Source of the DNA: Gammaproteobacteria bacterium
GTDB taxonomy: Bacteria; Pseudomonadota; Gammaproteobacteria; Pseudomonadales; Pseudomonadaceae
Direction of reading: 5' to 3'
DNA: 64,000 bases
Assembly (NCBI GenBank): GCA_903970465.1
Contig: CAJCIO010000001.1
Coordinates: forward strand, 21,775-85,774
Positions 37,524 through 46,829 of the stretch are shown piece after piece. The notes under the pieces were generated by a model. It was not told the origin of the DNA, made no database searches, and saw nothing but the letters and a program-made list of their open reading frames with translations. How positions within the stretch are numbered: the stretch's first letter is position 1; every line of letters starts with the position of its first letter. The translations under genes and the position numbers were made by a program.

Positions 37524-38036
37524 TCAACCCCGCGCCCACACCTCAAAGTCATACGCGGGCTTGTCGTCGACCGCCGGATTTTCGACAGTCGACACCCGCT
37601 TCCACTGCGCCTCGTCGAACGCCGGAAACCAGGCGTCGCCTTCGGGCATCAGCGCCACGCGGGTCAAGTACAAGCGATCAGCGCGCGCCATGCCTAATTC
37701 ATACAGCTGCGCGCCACCGATCAGCATCACCTCGTCGCTGCCCTGCTCCAGCGCCCACGCCTCGGCACGCACGATAGCGGCGTCCAGCGTCGGATAGACC
37801 TCGGCACCTTCGAGCTGCAGATCGGTCTGACGACTGACCACCAGATTCAAGCGCCCAGGCAATGGCCGCCCCAATGAATCCCAGGTCTTGCGGCCCATGA
37901 TGATCGGCTTGCCGAGGGTGGTGGCCTTGAAGTATTTGAAATCCCCCGGCAAATGCCAGGGCATGCGGTTGTCGATGCCGATCACACGGTTCTGCGCGAG
38001 CGCGGCGATCAGGCTGAGAGGAAGTGATTTTTTCAT
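37524..38036 (-). CDS. folA: Dihydrofolate reductase
   Basis: NADPH-dependent reduction of dihydrofolate for one-carbon metabolism, complementing thyA elsewhere in the window. The 170-aa chromosomal-type enzyme has AALAQNRVIGIDNRMPWHLPGD with the active-site Asp/Trp region, GRKTWDSLGRPLPGR, and the VMLIGGAQLYELG cofactor segment. The start is ATG 38036. A much longer open frame upstream to 38651 overlaps the next gene on the other strand and is not coding. Confidence 0.97.
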   Translation of the reverse strand: MKKSLPLSLIAALAQNRVIGIDNRMPWHLPGDFKYFKATTLGKPIIMGRKTWDSLGRPLPGRLNLVVSRQTDLQLEGAEVYPTLDAAIVRAEAWALEQGSDEVMLIGGAQLYELGMARADRLYLTRVALMPEGDAWFPAFDEAQWKRVSTVENPAVDDKPAYDFEVWARG

Positions 38037-38120
38037 GGCGGCGAGCATAGCAGAGCCAGGACGCCGGATCAGCTCGACTGGGGTATGCTCTTGGCAGATC
38101 GAACAGTACTGGAACCTTGC

Positions 38121-39500
38121 GTGACCCAACCCTCCCTGCTGGAAACATCCTGGCTCACCGAAGCCATCCGTCTGCGCGAAGAGCAGGCAGGCCCCCTCGA
38201 AGACCTCGAAGCCAACCGCCTGGCACGCCATGGCGGCGGCACTCTGGCGACTCGTATTACGCACCGCGCGGCGCAGTTGGCCCAACGCGACGGAGTCGAC
38301 ACGGCCCTGCGCCACTGGCAACAAGGTGCACGGCTGGCCCTGATCGCCTTGGCGGTGATGGCCTTGTTCAGCGGCGCCGGCCTGGCCTTTACCGCTCTGG
38401 GCGACGGCCTGCGGCCGGTCAACGTGTTCTGGGCCCTGGGCAGCTTGCTCGGCCTGGATTTGCTGTTGCTGCTGAGCTGGGCGCTTGGCCTGGTGCTCAG
38501 TGGCGATCACGGCGCCAGCCTGGGCCGCCTGTGGCTGTGGCTCAGCGAAAAACTCGCCCGCGATGCCAAGGCCGCCCACTTGGGCCCAGCGCTGGTGATA
38601 TTGCTGCAGCGCCATCGCCTCAATCGCTGGCTGCTGGGCACATTGATCCACGGCCTGTGGCTGTTGGCGATGCTCAGCGCTCTGGTCATAACCTTGCTAC
38701 TGCTGGCGACGCGTCGCTACGGCTTCGTCTGGGAAACCACCCTGCTGAGCGCCGATACCTTCGTGGCCCTCACGCAAGCGCTGGGCACTCTGCCGGGGCT
38801 GCTGGGCTTCAACGTCCCGGATACTGACATGATCCGCGCCAGCGGCGATGCAGCGGTCAATCTGGAAGCAACCCGGCAGGCCTGGGCCGCTTGGCTGGTG
38901 GGCGTGCTGGTGATCTATGGCGTGTTGCCGCGCCTGCTGCTATGGGCGCTGTGCCTGTGGCGGTGGCGCCGCGGCTGCCGCCAGTTGCGCATCGACCTCG
39001 ACTTGCCCGGGTACGCGCGCCTGCGCGAAGCACTGATGCCCAGCAGCGAACGCCTGGGCATCAGCGACGCAGCGCCCGCCGCTTGGCCCGAGGCCCAAGC
39101 GCCCAGCGGACAAGCCGCCAACGAAGGCGCGGTGATCGTGGCGATCGAGCTTGACGATCAACACCCCTGGCCGCCCCTATTGCCCGCCACGGTGCAGGAT
39201 GCCGGCGTGCTCGACAGCCGTGAATCGCGCCAACGTCTGCTTGAGCAATTGACCCGCTTCCCGCCTGCGCGTCTGTTGATTACCTGCGACCCGCGCCGTT
39301 CGCCGGACCGCGGCAGCCTGGCACTGGTGACCGAGATGGCCCGCTGCGCCGATACCACACGCGTCTGGCTGCTGCCGGGGCCAGCAGGGCAAACACTCGA
39401 CCCCCAACGCCTGGATGACTGGCACGTATCCCTGAATGCGCTGCACCTTCCCTATAGCCAACAGCCGCCCTTGGCCTGGCTGGAGCACGGCGATGACTGA
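38121..39500 (+). CDS. DUF2868 membrane protein
   Basis: About 459 residues. The conserved N-terminal block (WLTEAIRLREEQAGPLEDLEANRLA) precedes four or more hydrophobic helices (about 65-90, 105-130, 175-200, 250-275), and a soluble C-terminal domain follows. The family is unassigned. A GTG start at 38121 is preferred because it follows a GGAA ribosome site by 6 nt and removes a leader absent from relatives; an ATG at 38085 is the alternative. The stop overlaps the ATG of the DUF3482 GTPase by 8 bp, so the two proteins probably work as a pair. Confidence 0.85.
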   Translation: MTQPSLLETSWLTEAIRLREEQAGPLEDLEANRLARHGGGTLATRITHRAAQLAQRDGVDTALRHWQQGARLALIALAVMALFSGAGLAFTALGDGLRPVNVFWALGSLLGLDLLLLLSWALGLVLSGDHGASLGRLWLWLSEKLARDAKAAHLGPALVILLQRHRLNRWLLGTLIHGLWLLAMLSALVITLLLLATRRYGFVWETTLLSADTFVALTQALGTLPGLLGFNVPDTDMIRASGDAAVNLEATRQAWAAWLVGVLVIYGVLPRLLLWALCLWRWRRGCRQLRIDLDLPGYARLREALMPSSERLGISDAAPAAWPEAQAPSGQAANEGAVIVAIELDDQHPWPPLLPATVQDAGVLDSRESRQRLLEQLTRFPPARLLITCDPRRSPDRGSLALVTEMARCADTTRVWLLPGPAGQTLDPQRLDDWHVSLNALHLPYSQQPPLAWLEHGDD

Positions 39501-40866
39501 TCAAACTCCAAGACCCTTGTGCCTCGCCGTGGTCGGCCACACCAACGTCGGCAAGACCTCGCTGCTGCGCACCCTGACCCGCGATGTCGGCTTTGGCGAA
39601 GTCTCCCATCGCCCCAGCACCACCCGCCATGTCGAGGGCGCACGCTTGTCGGTGGACGGTGAAGCGTTGCTGGAGCTGTATGACACGCCGGGGCTGGAAG
39701 ATGCCATCGCCCTGCTCGACTACCTCGAACGCCTCGACCGCCCCGGCGAGCGCCTGGATGCCCCAGCGCGCACCGAGCGTTTTCTGCAGGGCAGCGAAGC
39801 GCGCCAGCGATTCGAGCAAGAGGCCAAGGTGCTGCGCCAGTTGCTGGCCTCGGATGCCGGCCTCTACGTGATCGATGCCCGCGAGCCAGTGCTGGCCAAA
39901 TACCGCGACGAATTGCAGGTGCTGGCGGGCTGCGGCAAGCCGCTGTTGCCGGTGCTCAATTTCGTCAGCGCGGCGGACCATCGCGAAGCCGATTGGCGCG
40001 AGGCCTTGGCCCGCCTCGGCCTGCACGCTCTGGTGCGTTTCGACAGCGTCGCGCCCCCCGAAGATGGCGAGCGGCGCCTGTATGAAAGCCTGGCACTGTT
40101 GCTGGAACACTCGCGCCCGGCCTTGCAACGGTTGATCGACGATCAGCAGGCGCAACGTGTGGCCCGGCAGACCAGTGCGACGGCCTTGATTGCCGAACTG
40201 CTGATCGACTGCGCCGCCTGCCGACGCAGTGTCACCCAGGAGGAAGGCCCGGCTGCCGTCGAGGCGCTGCGCCAGGCCGTGCGTCAACGTGAACAACGCT
40301 GCGTGGCTCAGTTGCTGGCGCTTTATGCCTTCAGGCTGGACGACGCCACCAGTGCTGATCTGCCGTTGACCGACGGGCGCTGGGGCGACGATCTGTTCAA
40401 CCCGGAAACCCTCAAGCAATTGGGGGTCAAGCTGGGCGGTGGTGTAGCGGCCGGCGCCGCGGCCGGGGCGGGTATCGATCTACTGGTGGGTGGCCTGACG
40501 CTAGGCCTGGCGACCATCGCCGGGGCCGTGGCGGGCGGTGCACTGCAAACCATGCGCGGTTATGGTGGCCGACTGATGGGCAAGCTCAAGGGCCAGCGCG
40601 AACTGACCGTGGACGACAATGTGCTGCGCCTGCTCGCCTTGCGCCAGCAGCAGCTTCTGGCCGTACTGACGCGGCGCGGCCATGCCGCACTCGAGCGTAT
40701 CGAAGTGAGCCTGCCGGCTGAGCAGACGCAGTGGCGTGAGGGCAAATTGCCGGAGTCGCTGAAAAAGGCCCGGGCGCATCCACAGTGGTCGTCGCTCAAT
40801 CCACGCGCGCGGCTGAGTGATGGAGAGAGGCTGGAGGCGCTGGAGAATCTGCTACCACATTTGTAG
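39493..40866 (+). CDS. GTPase with DUF3482 domain
   Basis: A 457-aa protein with an N-terminal small-GTPase domain: G1 GHTNVGKTS (15-23), G3 DTPG near residue 60, and a G4-like element in VLNFVSAADHR. A helical middle follows. The C-terminal DUF3482 region contains a Gly/Ala-rich amphipathic segment (about 315-365, GGGVAAGAAAGAGIDLLVGG) that probably associates with membrane. It is translationally coupled to the upstream DUF2868 protein. Function is unknown; a membrane-linked GTPase-plus-partner unit is the best reading. Confidence 0.88.
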   Translation: MTDQTPRPLCLAVVGHTNVGKTSLLRTLTRDVGFGEVSHRPSTTRHVEGARLSVDGEALLELYDTPGLEDAIALLDYLERLDRPGERLDAPARTERFLQGSEARQRFEQEAKVLRQLLASDAGLYVIDAREPVLAKYRDELQVLAGCGKPLLPVLNFVSAADHREADWREALARLGLHALVRFDSVAPPEDGERRLYESLALLLEHSRPALQRLIDDQQAQRVARQTSATALIAELLIDCAACRRSVTQEEGPAAVEALRQAVRQREQRCVAQLLALYAFRLDDATSADLPLTDGRWGDDLFNPETLKQLGVKLGGGVAAGAAAGAGIDLLVGGLTLGLATIAGAVAGGALQTMRGYGGRLMGKLKGQRELTVDDNVLRLLALRQQQLLAVLTRRGHAALERIEVSLPAEQTQWREGKLPESLKKARAHPQWSSLNPRARLSDGERLEALENLLPHL

Positions 40867-40943
40867 CGAGGGGCTGGCCCCCGATTCGGAGTGAAACGAG
40901 CCACGATGTCCCGGCTATTTTCGGCGGCAAGCCCCTCGCTACA
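40862..40943. repeat. REP-like inverted pair, GCCCCTCGCTACA type
   Basis: Arms TGTAGCGAGGGGCT (from 40862) and GCCCCTCGCTACA (ending 40943) are inverse copies bracketing about 55 bp. It marks the junction between the DUF3482 gene and the accessory peptide-export operon. A third REP class, also seen at 47243. Confidence 0.8.
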
Positions 40944-42342
40944 AGGTAGCGCTCCACCCGCCGCCTAGCGCCTTGTACAGCGACACCGCGTTGGTCAACC
41001 CCGCCAACCGAGAACGCACCAACCCCTGCTGCGCGGCGCTCAAACTGCGTTGTGCATCCAGCACCTCCAGGTAACTGTCCAACCCCTCCTCGTACAGCAG
41101 GGTCGCCAGCTCCACCCGCCGCGCCTCATTGGCCACTCGCAGACGCTGGGTCGCCAGTTCGCGCGCCAACGGACCACGGGCACCCAGCGCATCCGCCACC
41201 TCACGAAACGCCTGCTGAATCGCGCGCTCGTACTGCGAAACGGCGATATCTCGCTGCGCGCGGGCCAACGCCAGATTCGACTCGCGTCGCCCCAGATCGA
41301 ACAGTGGCACGGTCACCTCCGGTGAAAATGACCACGCCCGCGCACCACCCCGAAACAGCCGATTGAGTTGCGGGCTGCTGAACCCCAGCACCCCGGTCAG
41401 CGAGATGCGCGGCAGATAGGCCGCCCGTGCCGCACCGATATTGGCATTGAAGGACTTGAGCCGGGCTTCGGCGGCGCGGATATCAGGGCGGCGCGTCAGC
41501 AGCGTCGAGGTCAACCCGGCAGTCACCGGCGCAACCGGCTGGTCCACTTCGAGCGCCGCCGCGTGCAGCTGCGATACCTGCAAGTCAGCCCCCGTCAGCA
41601 ACTCCAGACGATTGAGCGCCAACACATAGCCACGCTCGGCACTTGCCTGTTCGGCTGCCAGACCCAACACCAGCGAGCGCGCCTGACGCACTTCCAGTTC
41701 GCTGGCCAGCCCCTGCCCCTGGCGCTTTTCGATGAGTTGCAACGAGTGTTCCCCAGCGCTGAGCAGATCCCCCTGCTGCGCCTGCAAGCCGAGGTAGGTC
41801 AAGGCCTCGTAATAGGTGCCCGCGACCTCTCCCACCAGGCTGATCTGCACCGCTCGGGCATCCTCCTCGGTGGCAAGCAACTGCTGGCCGGCACTGTCGC
41901 GCAAGGCCTGCACGCGCCCCCACAGGTCAACCTCGTAGGCGGTGATACCCACGCCCAGGCGAAAGCGGCCCTGCTCGCCGATTACCCGCTCGCCGGTGGG
42001 CGAATCCAGTGCCGAAAGCTGCTGGCGCTGGGTCGCCCCCTGAATACCCAAGGTGGGGAACAGATCGGCACGCGCCACGCCGAACACCGCCCGCGCTTCG
42101 TCGATCCGCTGCACGGCGATACGCAGGTCCCGATTGTGCTCCAGTGCCTGGCCGATCAACTCGCACAACTGTGGGTCATTGAACACCTGCTCCCAGGCAG
42201 GCAAGGGCGTGGCGGCCTGTTCGACCGCCTGGTCGCGCCACTGGGCAGGCACCGGGGCCACCGGGCGCACATAGGTGGGGATAAACGAACAGGCACTCAG
42301 CGTCACGCAGGCCAGCAGCCCGGCGGCGCCCCAACCGCTCAC
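40939..42342 (-). CDS. Outer-membrane efflux lipoprotein (NodT/OprM family) of the peptide export operon
   Basis: A 467-aa outer-membrane factor. The short signal ends in the lipobox LSAC with C18. Two OEP repeats cover about residues 45-245 and 255-455, the usual trimeric alpha-barrel/beta-barrel channel plan. The start is GTG 42342 with a strong AGGAG site 6 nt upstream, and it overlaps the acyltransferase stop (GTGA, 42339-42342). NodT/OprM channels more often serve RND pumps than type I peptide exporters, which makes this combination notable. It is the last gene of the five-gene unit. Confidence 0.9.
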   Translation of the reverse strand: MSGWGAAGLLACVTLSACSFIPTYVRPVAPVPAQWRDQAVEQAATPLPAWEQVFNDPQLCELIGQALEHNRDLRIAVQRIDEARAVFGVARADLFPTLGIQGATQRQQLSALDSPTGERVIGEQGRFRLGVGITAYEVDLWGRVQALRDSAGQQLLATEEDARAVQISLVGEVAGTYYEALTYLGLQAQQGDLLSAGEHSLQLIEKRQGQGLASELEVRQARSLVLGLAAEQASAERGYVLALNRLELLTGADLQVSQLHAAALEVDQPVAPVTAGLTSTLLTRRPDIRAAEARLKSFNANIGAARAAYLPRISLTGVLGFSSPQLNRLFRGGARAWSFSPEVTVPLFDLGRRESNLALARAQRDIAVSQYERAIQQAFREVADALGARGPLARELATQRLRVANEARRVELATLLYEEGLDSYLEVLDAQRSLSAAQQGLVRSRLAGLTNAVSLYKALGGGWSATL

Positions 42343-43331
42343 CGCAACGCTCCTGGCCGGGCCACTGCAGTGCGCCGCTTGGCGGTCGAACGCTGCCGGT
42401 GATAGAACGCCTCCAACCTGGGCAGGTAGAACCACTGTTCAGGCGCAGCCGCCAGAAAGCGATCCAGCGCGGCCATCCACTGTGCCTGCATGACGGGCAG
42501 CGGCGCGGCCGCGATGCGTTCGAGCACTTGCACCCGCCCTTTGCCGCCCAACTGCGCTTGATGGCCGATGAGCAAGGCGTCACAACCCAGCTTCGCCGCC
42601 AGAAACAGCGGACCTTTGACGAACTGCGCCGGGCGATGGAACAACTGCCCGGGCAGCGGCTCGCCGAAACGTAACGCCCCCAGGCTGACCGGTAGATCGC
42701 AGAACACCACCACGCTATCCCCACGCTTCAATGCGCGCGCCATGCTCAGCGCCGTGCCAGGGTCAGCGACATCCAGCACGTCCACCCAGTGCCCCAGCCC
42801 TTCAAGCTGTTGCAGGGAATGACGCGTAAAGGGGTCGGCGAAATTCCAGATCGGGATGACGAAGCGAGTCGGCCGCGCCTGCCGGGCCATCAAGCTGGCA
42901 ACGGCCATCCAGTACTCCCCGGTATGCGTCAACAGGTAGAGCGTCGGGCGCTGGACCTCCGCCAACCGCTGCGGATCGACCCACGGAATGTCGGCGATCC
43001 AGGCACGCAGGTCGAAAGGCCGCTGGCGCGGATAGAGCTGCTCGTGCAGTGCGCGCTGCCACTGCAACACACCGAAGCGGCAACTGAGCTTCTTGGCCAG
43101 GGTCGCTTCATACCCGAGCGCGGTAAGGTTCTGCCGACACAAACTGTAGTCGCGACCTCGCCAGCAGGACGGCAAGCGCCTCAGCACTTTGGGCAAGCTG
43201 ATAAACAGCCCGCCCATGGGCACGACGCGTGACATCAGCGCCAGCCCCTTGATCAGCCAGAGACCCAGATGCGCCTTGCAGATCATGCACAGCATCCAAT
43301 AACGCACCCGAGCGCTGCTTCGATCAGTCAT
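42339..43331 (-). CDS. LpxL/HtrB-like acyltransferase in a peptide-export operon
   Basis: A 330-aa protein of the lysophospholipid/lipid A acyltransferase fold (LPLAT, LpxL-like). It has an N-terminal membrane helix (about 21-50) and a catalytic-region block LYLLTHTGEYWMAVASL with H136. In LpxL-type enzymes this His is followed at +5 by Asp or Glu (HX4D/E). Here +5 is Trp141, and the nearest acid is E139 at +3. The later conserved segments (SVVVFCDLPVSLGALRFGEPLPGQ and GPLFLAAKLGCDALLIG) fit the family. It is coupled by an 8-bp overlap upstream and a 4-bp overlap downstream. It may acylate the exported peptide or a lipid needed for export; both are inference. Confidence 0.78.
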   Translation of the reverse strand: MTDRSSARVRYWMLCMICKAHLGLWLIKGLALMSRVVPMGGLFISLPKVLRRLPSCWRGRDYSLCRQNLTALGYEATLAKKLSCRFGVLQWQRALHEQLYPRQRPFDLRAWIADIPWVDPQRLAEVQRPTLYLLTHTGEYWMAVASLMARQARPTRFVIPIWNFADPFTRHSLQQLEGLGHWVDVLDVADPGTALSMARALKRGDSVVVFCDLPVSLGALRFGEPLPGQLFHRPAQFVKGPLFLAAKLGCDALLIGHQAQLGGKGRVQVLERIAAAPLPVMQAQWMAALDRFLAAAPEQWFYLPRLEAFYHRQRSTAKRRTAVARPGALR

Positions 43332-45474
43332 CCAAACCTCCAGCCGGCATCGGCAGCAAGCGCCCCTGGTGCATCTGCAGGACCACGTCGCAGGCCTTGG
43401 CCACTTGTCGATCATGGGTCACCACCACGCACAGCATCGACAGCTGCCCGAGGGTAGCGATGATCACGTCCCGGGCATCGGCATCCAGATGGGAGGTGGG
43501 CTCATCGAGCAGCAGCACTTGCGGGCGTCGATACAACGCGCGGGCGATCAACAGCCGTTGCTTCTGCCCGGTGGAGAGCTGCACGCCATTTGGCCCGAGC
43601 AGGGTGTTGAAGCCGTTGGCCAGCCCCTGCACCGCCGGCAGCAAGCCGGCCTGCTCGACACACCCCTGCAGCCAGGTCCCATCGCCGCGCTCGGCATCCA
43701 GGGTGATGTTGTCGATCACGCTGCCGGCGATAATCTCGTCGTGGGCGGTCACGTAAGCGAGGTTCTGCCGATAACGCTGCAAACCGAACCGTTGCAGCTC
43801 CACACCATTGACCTCGAACTGCCCGGCCTCGAGCCGATAGAACCCCGCCAGCACCTTGAGCAAGGTGCTCTTGCCGCAGCCCGAGGGCCCGAAGATCGCC
43901 ACCTTGCTGCCCGCCGCCAACTGCAGATCGACGTCCATGAATACCGGCCGCTCGAAGCTGCTATAGCGAAATACGCCGCCGTGCACCTCCAGCGACAGGA
44001 GCGCGGCGTGTGGCTCATCGGCGCGGGCGAGATAGGTCTCGGTTTCGACCCATTCGGCCGGCTCGTCGAGGATGTCTTCGACGCGGCGCAGCTCCACCTG
44101 CACCAGGCGCAGGCTGGCATAGCGGTCCAGCAGGTTGAGCATGCAGCCCATGAACATGTCCTTGTAGAGCACGAAGGCAAACAGATCGCCGATGCTGTTG
44201 TTGCCCTGCAGCACGGCAAAGGCCCCCAGGGCGCTGACCAGCAGGGAATGCCCATGGGACAGTCCTTCATGCACCACCACGTTCATGGATTGCAGGCGCT
44301 GCACCTTGGCACGAGCCACCTCGGTGTCGACGTGTTGGTTGCTCCAGCGCGCCAGCTTGGCGGCCTCGTAGTGATAAAGCTTCATCGACTCGATGGCGTT
44401 GACGGTGCCGAGCAGGCTGACATTGCGGGCAGTTTCGGCCTCAATGGCGACCTTGTGGGTGCGCTCCATCATTGGCAGGGTCAACAGCCGAAACCCGAAG
44501 AACAGCAGGCACAACACCAATGACAGCCCTGCCAACGGCAGGTTGATCAGCGCCATCAGGCATAGGAAGGCCAGGCCGAACACCGCGTCGATGGTCATGT
44601 CCATCCAGCCCGCGGTGAACTGCGTGTAGGCACGATCGGTAGCCTGCGTGCGCCGCAGAATATCCCCCGGCGCGCGGCGCTCGAACCAGCCGACCGGCAA
44701 GCGCAGCAACCAGGCCATCACGCCGATGCCCAGGTCCTGGGTCAACGCAATGCGCAGTTGAGCGTCCAGCCAGGTACGCAGCCAGGCGGCGAGGGTCTTG
44801 AACAGGAAGATGGCGCCGAACACGTAGAGGATCAGGTAGAGGAAATCCTCGTCGTTCTTGGCGACGACTTCATCGATGGTCAGGGAAAACAGCTTGGGCG
44901 CAGCAATGGCCCCCAGGTACATGACGATGGCCAGCAGCCCCATGGGGACCAGATAGCGCAACAGCCAGGGATTGCGCGACAGCACCTGGGTAAAACTCAG
45001 GGCCTGGCGTGCCGGGCTCTTTCGTTGCAAGGTGAAGTGCAGGCCAGGGACCAGTTCAAGGGCCACGCCGCTGAACAACGGCAGCGCCTCCTCCCAGGTA
45101 TAAAAGCGCCGCCCCAGCGCCGGGTCGATGATGCGCAGACCCCGCCGCTCGACCGCTTCCAGCACCACGAAGTGCATCTTGTTCCAGAACAGAATGGACG
45201 GCGTCCGTACCTGGCGCAGCCCGTCGAGCATGACTTTGAGCGGCCGACAGGCGAACCCCAGCGTTTCGCTGACCTTGATGATCTGGAACAGCGACATGCC
45301 ATCGCGGGCGACGCTGCAGCGTTGGCGCATCTGCCGCAGGCCGAGGGCATGCCCGTGATAGCTGGCGATCATGGCAATGGCCGCCATGCCGCATTCGGAC
45401 ATCTCGTCCTGGAGGATCACCGGCACGGATTTGCCCAGGACGCGGCGTACTCGATTGAACGTTGCATCGATCAT
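43324..45474 (-). CDS. Peptide exporter: C39 peptidase-ABC transporter fusion
   Basis: A 716-aa bacteriocin-type exporter. Residues 1-145 form a C39 leader peptidase with all expected catalytic positions: oxyanion Q22 and nucleophile C28 in LQDEMSECGMA, H101 in KMHFVVLE, and D117 in IIDPAL. Six helices lie at about 170-445. The ABC domain has Walker A GPSGCGKST (about 529-537), signature LSTGQKQRLLIARAL and Walker B LLLDEPTSHLD. Such proteins cleave double-glycine-type leaders and export the mature peptide. It overlaps the HlyD gene by 4 bp and the acyltransferase by 8 bp. Confidence 0.93.
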   Translation of the reverse strand: MIDATFNRVRRVLGKSVPVILQDEMSECGMAAIAMIASYHGHALGLRQMRQRCSVARDGMSLFQIIKVSETLGFACRPLKVMLDGLRQVRTPSILFWNKMHFVVLEAVERRGLRIIDPALGRRFYTWEEALPLFSGVALELVPGLHFTLQRKSPARQALSFTQVLSRNPWLLRYLVPMGLLAIVMYLGAIAAPKLFSLTIDEVVAKNDEDFLYLILYVFGAIFLFKTLAAWLRTWLDAQLRIALTQDLGIGVMAWLLRLPVGWFERRAPGDILRRTQATDRAYTQFTAGWMDMTIDAVFGLAFLCLMALINLPLAGLSLVLCLLFFGFRLLTLPMMERTHKVAIEAETARNVSLLGTVNAIESMKLYHYEAAKLARWSNQHVDTEVARAKVQRLQSMNVVVHEGLSHGHSLLVSALGAFAVLQGNNSIGDLFAFVLYKDMFMGCMLNLLDRYASLRLVQVELRRVEDILDEPAEWVETETYLARADEPHAALLSLEVHGGVFRYSSFERPVFMDVDLQLAAGSKVAIFGPSGCGKSTLLKVLAGFYRLEAGQFEVNGVELQRFGLQRYRQNLAYVTAHDEIIAGSVIDNITLDAERGDGTWLQGCVEQAGLLPAVQGLANGFNTLLGPNGVQLSTGQKQRLLIARALYRRPQVLLLDEPTSHLDADARDVIIATLGQLSMLCVVVTHDRQVAKACDVVLQMHQGRLLPMPAGGLDD

Positions 45475-46745
45475 GTCGCCTGCCCCGTAGCGTGCGGCAT
45501 CAGCGCCGGGAGATAGTCGGGGTTACGCTGGCTGCCTTTGAGTACCGGCAGGAACAGCCACTCCATGAGGCTCAGCGATTCCAGACGCAACGAACCGCGC
45601 AGGGTCATGCCGTCCTTGAGCCAGTGCTCGCGAATACGCGTGCGGGGGTCGCTGAAATCCAGCGCCACCTCGACCAGGTACACCGCGCCCTCCGTCGGCT
45701 TGGCGGCCGAAGCCCCCAGCGGCACATCGCGGTAGGTGCTGGCGGTGCTGTTGACGATGCGGCCCTTGACCACCCCATAACGCTCGTAGGGATATGCGTC
45801 GATGCGCACGATCACCGGCGTGCCAAGGCTGGCAAAACCGATGCTCGAGGGGCTGACATCGAGCATCACGGTCGGCATCGCCCGTTCCGGCTGATCAATG
45901 CGTAGCAACAGCATCGGCTCACCGGCCTGGGCGCGGCTGCCGGCAAATACCGAGACCCCATCGACTACGCCATCAACAGGTGACAGCAATACATACTGCT
46001 GATGCTTGCGCAGGGTCTCGCGGCGTTCGAGCAGTTCGTGACGCTGTCGGGCGATGTCGCTGAGGCGCAAGGTCAGCTGGTGTTCGGCGTCGCTGCCGCG
46101 CTGCTGCAATTCCAGTAGCCGCTGACGCGCCGCCGCACGGGACTGTTGATTGCTGGCGAGATTCTGCTGGGCAGTTTCGTGGCGCACGATGGCTTCATTG
46201 AGAGCCGCCTCGGACACCGCACCCTCTCGGGCCAGACGCTCATGGCGCTGCTGCAGCCCGCCGGCGATGGCGACGCGGCGCTGGATCGACTGCTCAATCC
46301 GGGTGTTGAGCTCCAGATCGGCCTGTAACTGGTCGATCTGCAGACTCAAGGATTCACGCTGTGTGCGATGCACATCCTGCGCCTGGGCTTCATCGCTGTA
46401 AGTGTCGGCGAGCAGGCTGTCCAGGCGCTCGGCGCTTTGGGTGGCAGTGGTCTGGCCACTGCCATCACTGAAATTTTCTGGTTCCTGAGGGCGAATCCTC
46501 AGCAGGGGCTGGTCCTTGCGTACCGATTGACCGACCACCACCAGCACTTCCTGTACGTGGGCGTTGCCTTCAGTGGCAATGCGCACCACATCTCGGGTCA
46601 GGACCCGGCCTTGCACTTCTTCCTTGCGGGCATACTCGCCGGCGATCAACAACGCGACCAGCATGAAAAAAAACAGGCAGATCAACCAGCCGAACACCAG
46701 GGTCCGAACAGGCGCCCGCGGAGCAACCTTTCCGAGTTCCAACAT
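45471..46745 (-). CDS. HlyD-family periplasmic adaptor of the peptide exporter
   Basis: A 424-aa membrane-fusion protein. One N-terminal helix (about 19-40, GWLICLFFFMLVALL) anchors it. A split lipoyl/barrel region (about 50-90 and 260-300) flanks a long Gln/Glu/Arg-rich coiled coil (about 100-245) that reaches toward the outer-membrane channel. A C-terminal beta domain follows. It is of the RaxA/CvaA group used with C39 exporters. It starts at ATG 46745, 84 bp after the small precursor gene, and overlaps the exporter gene by 4 bp (ATGA-type). Confidence 0.92.
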   Translation of the reverse strand: MLELGKVAPRAPVRTLVFGWLICLFFFMLVALLIAGEYARKEEVQGRVLTRDVVRIATEGNAHVQEVLVVVGQSVRKDQPLLRIRPQEPENFSDGSGQTTATQSAERLDSLLADTYSDEAQAQDVHRTQRESLSLQIDQLQADLELNTRIEQSIQRRVAIAGGLQQRHERLAREGAVSEAALNEAIVRHETAQQNLASNQQSRAAARQRLLELQQRGSDAEHQLTLRLSDIARQRHELLERRETLRKHQQYVLLSPVDGVVDGVSVFAGSRAQAGEPMLLLRIDQPERAMPTVMLDVSPSSIGFASLGTPVIVRIDAYPYERYGVVKGRIVNSTASTYRDVPLGASAAKPTEGAVYLVEVALDFSDPRTRIREHWLKDGMTLRGSLRLESLSLMEWLFLPVLKGSQRNPDYLPALMPHATGQAT

Positions 46746-46774
46746 CGCGTCATACCTTCTTGCAGCCTGCAGAA

Positions 46775-46792
46775 GGGAGCGGCGCCACTCCC
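46775..46792 (-). promoter_or_regulatory. Inverted repeat between precursor peptide and adaptor genes
   Basis: GGGAG-GGCGCC-CTCCC style palindrome (one G-U pair) in the 84-bp gap after the peptide stop. It could partly terminate or stabilise transcripts, giving more precursor than exporter, a common layout in bacteriocin operons. Confidence 0.5.
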
Positions 46793-46829
46793 CCTGTTTA
46801 CTTCCTTGAGCCCTTGCAGGCCGCAGGCA

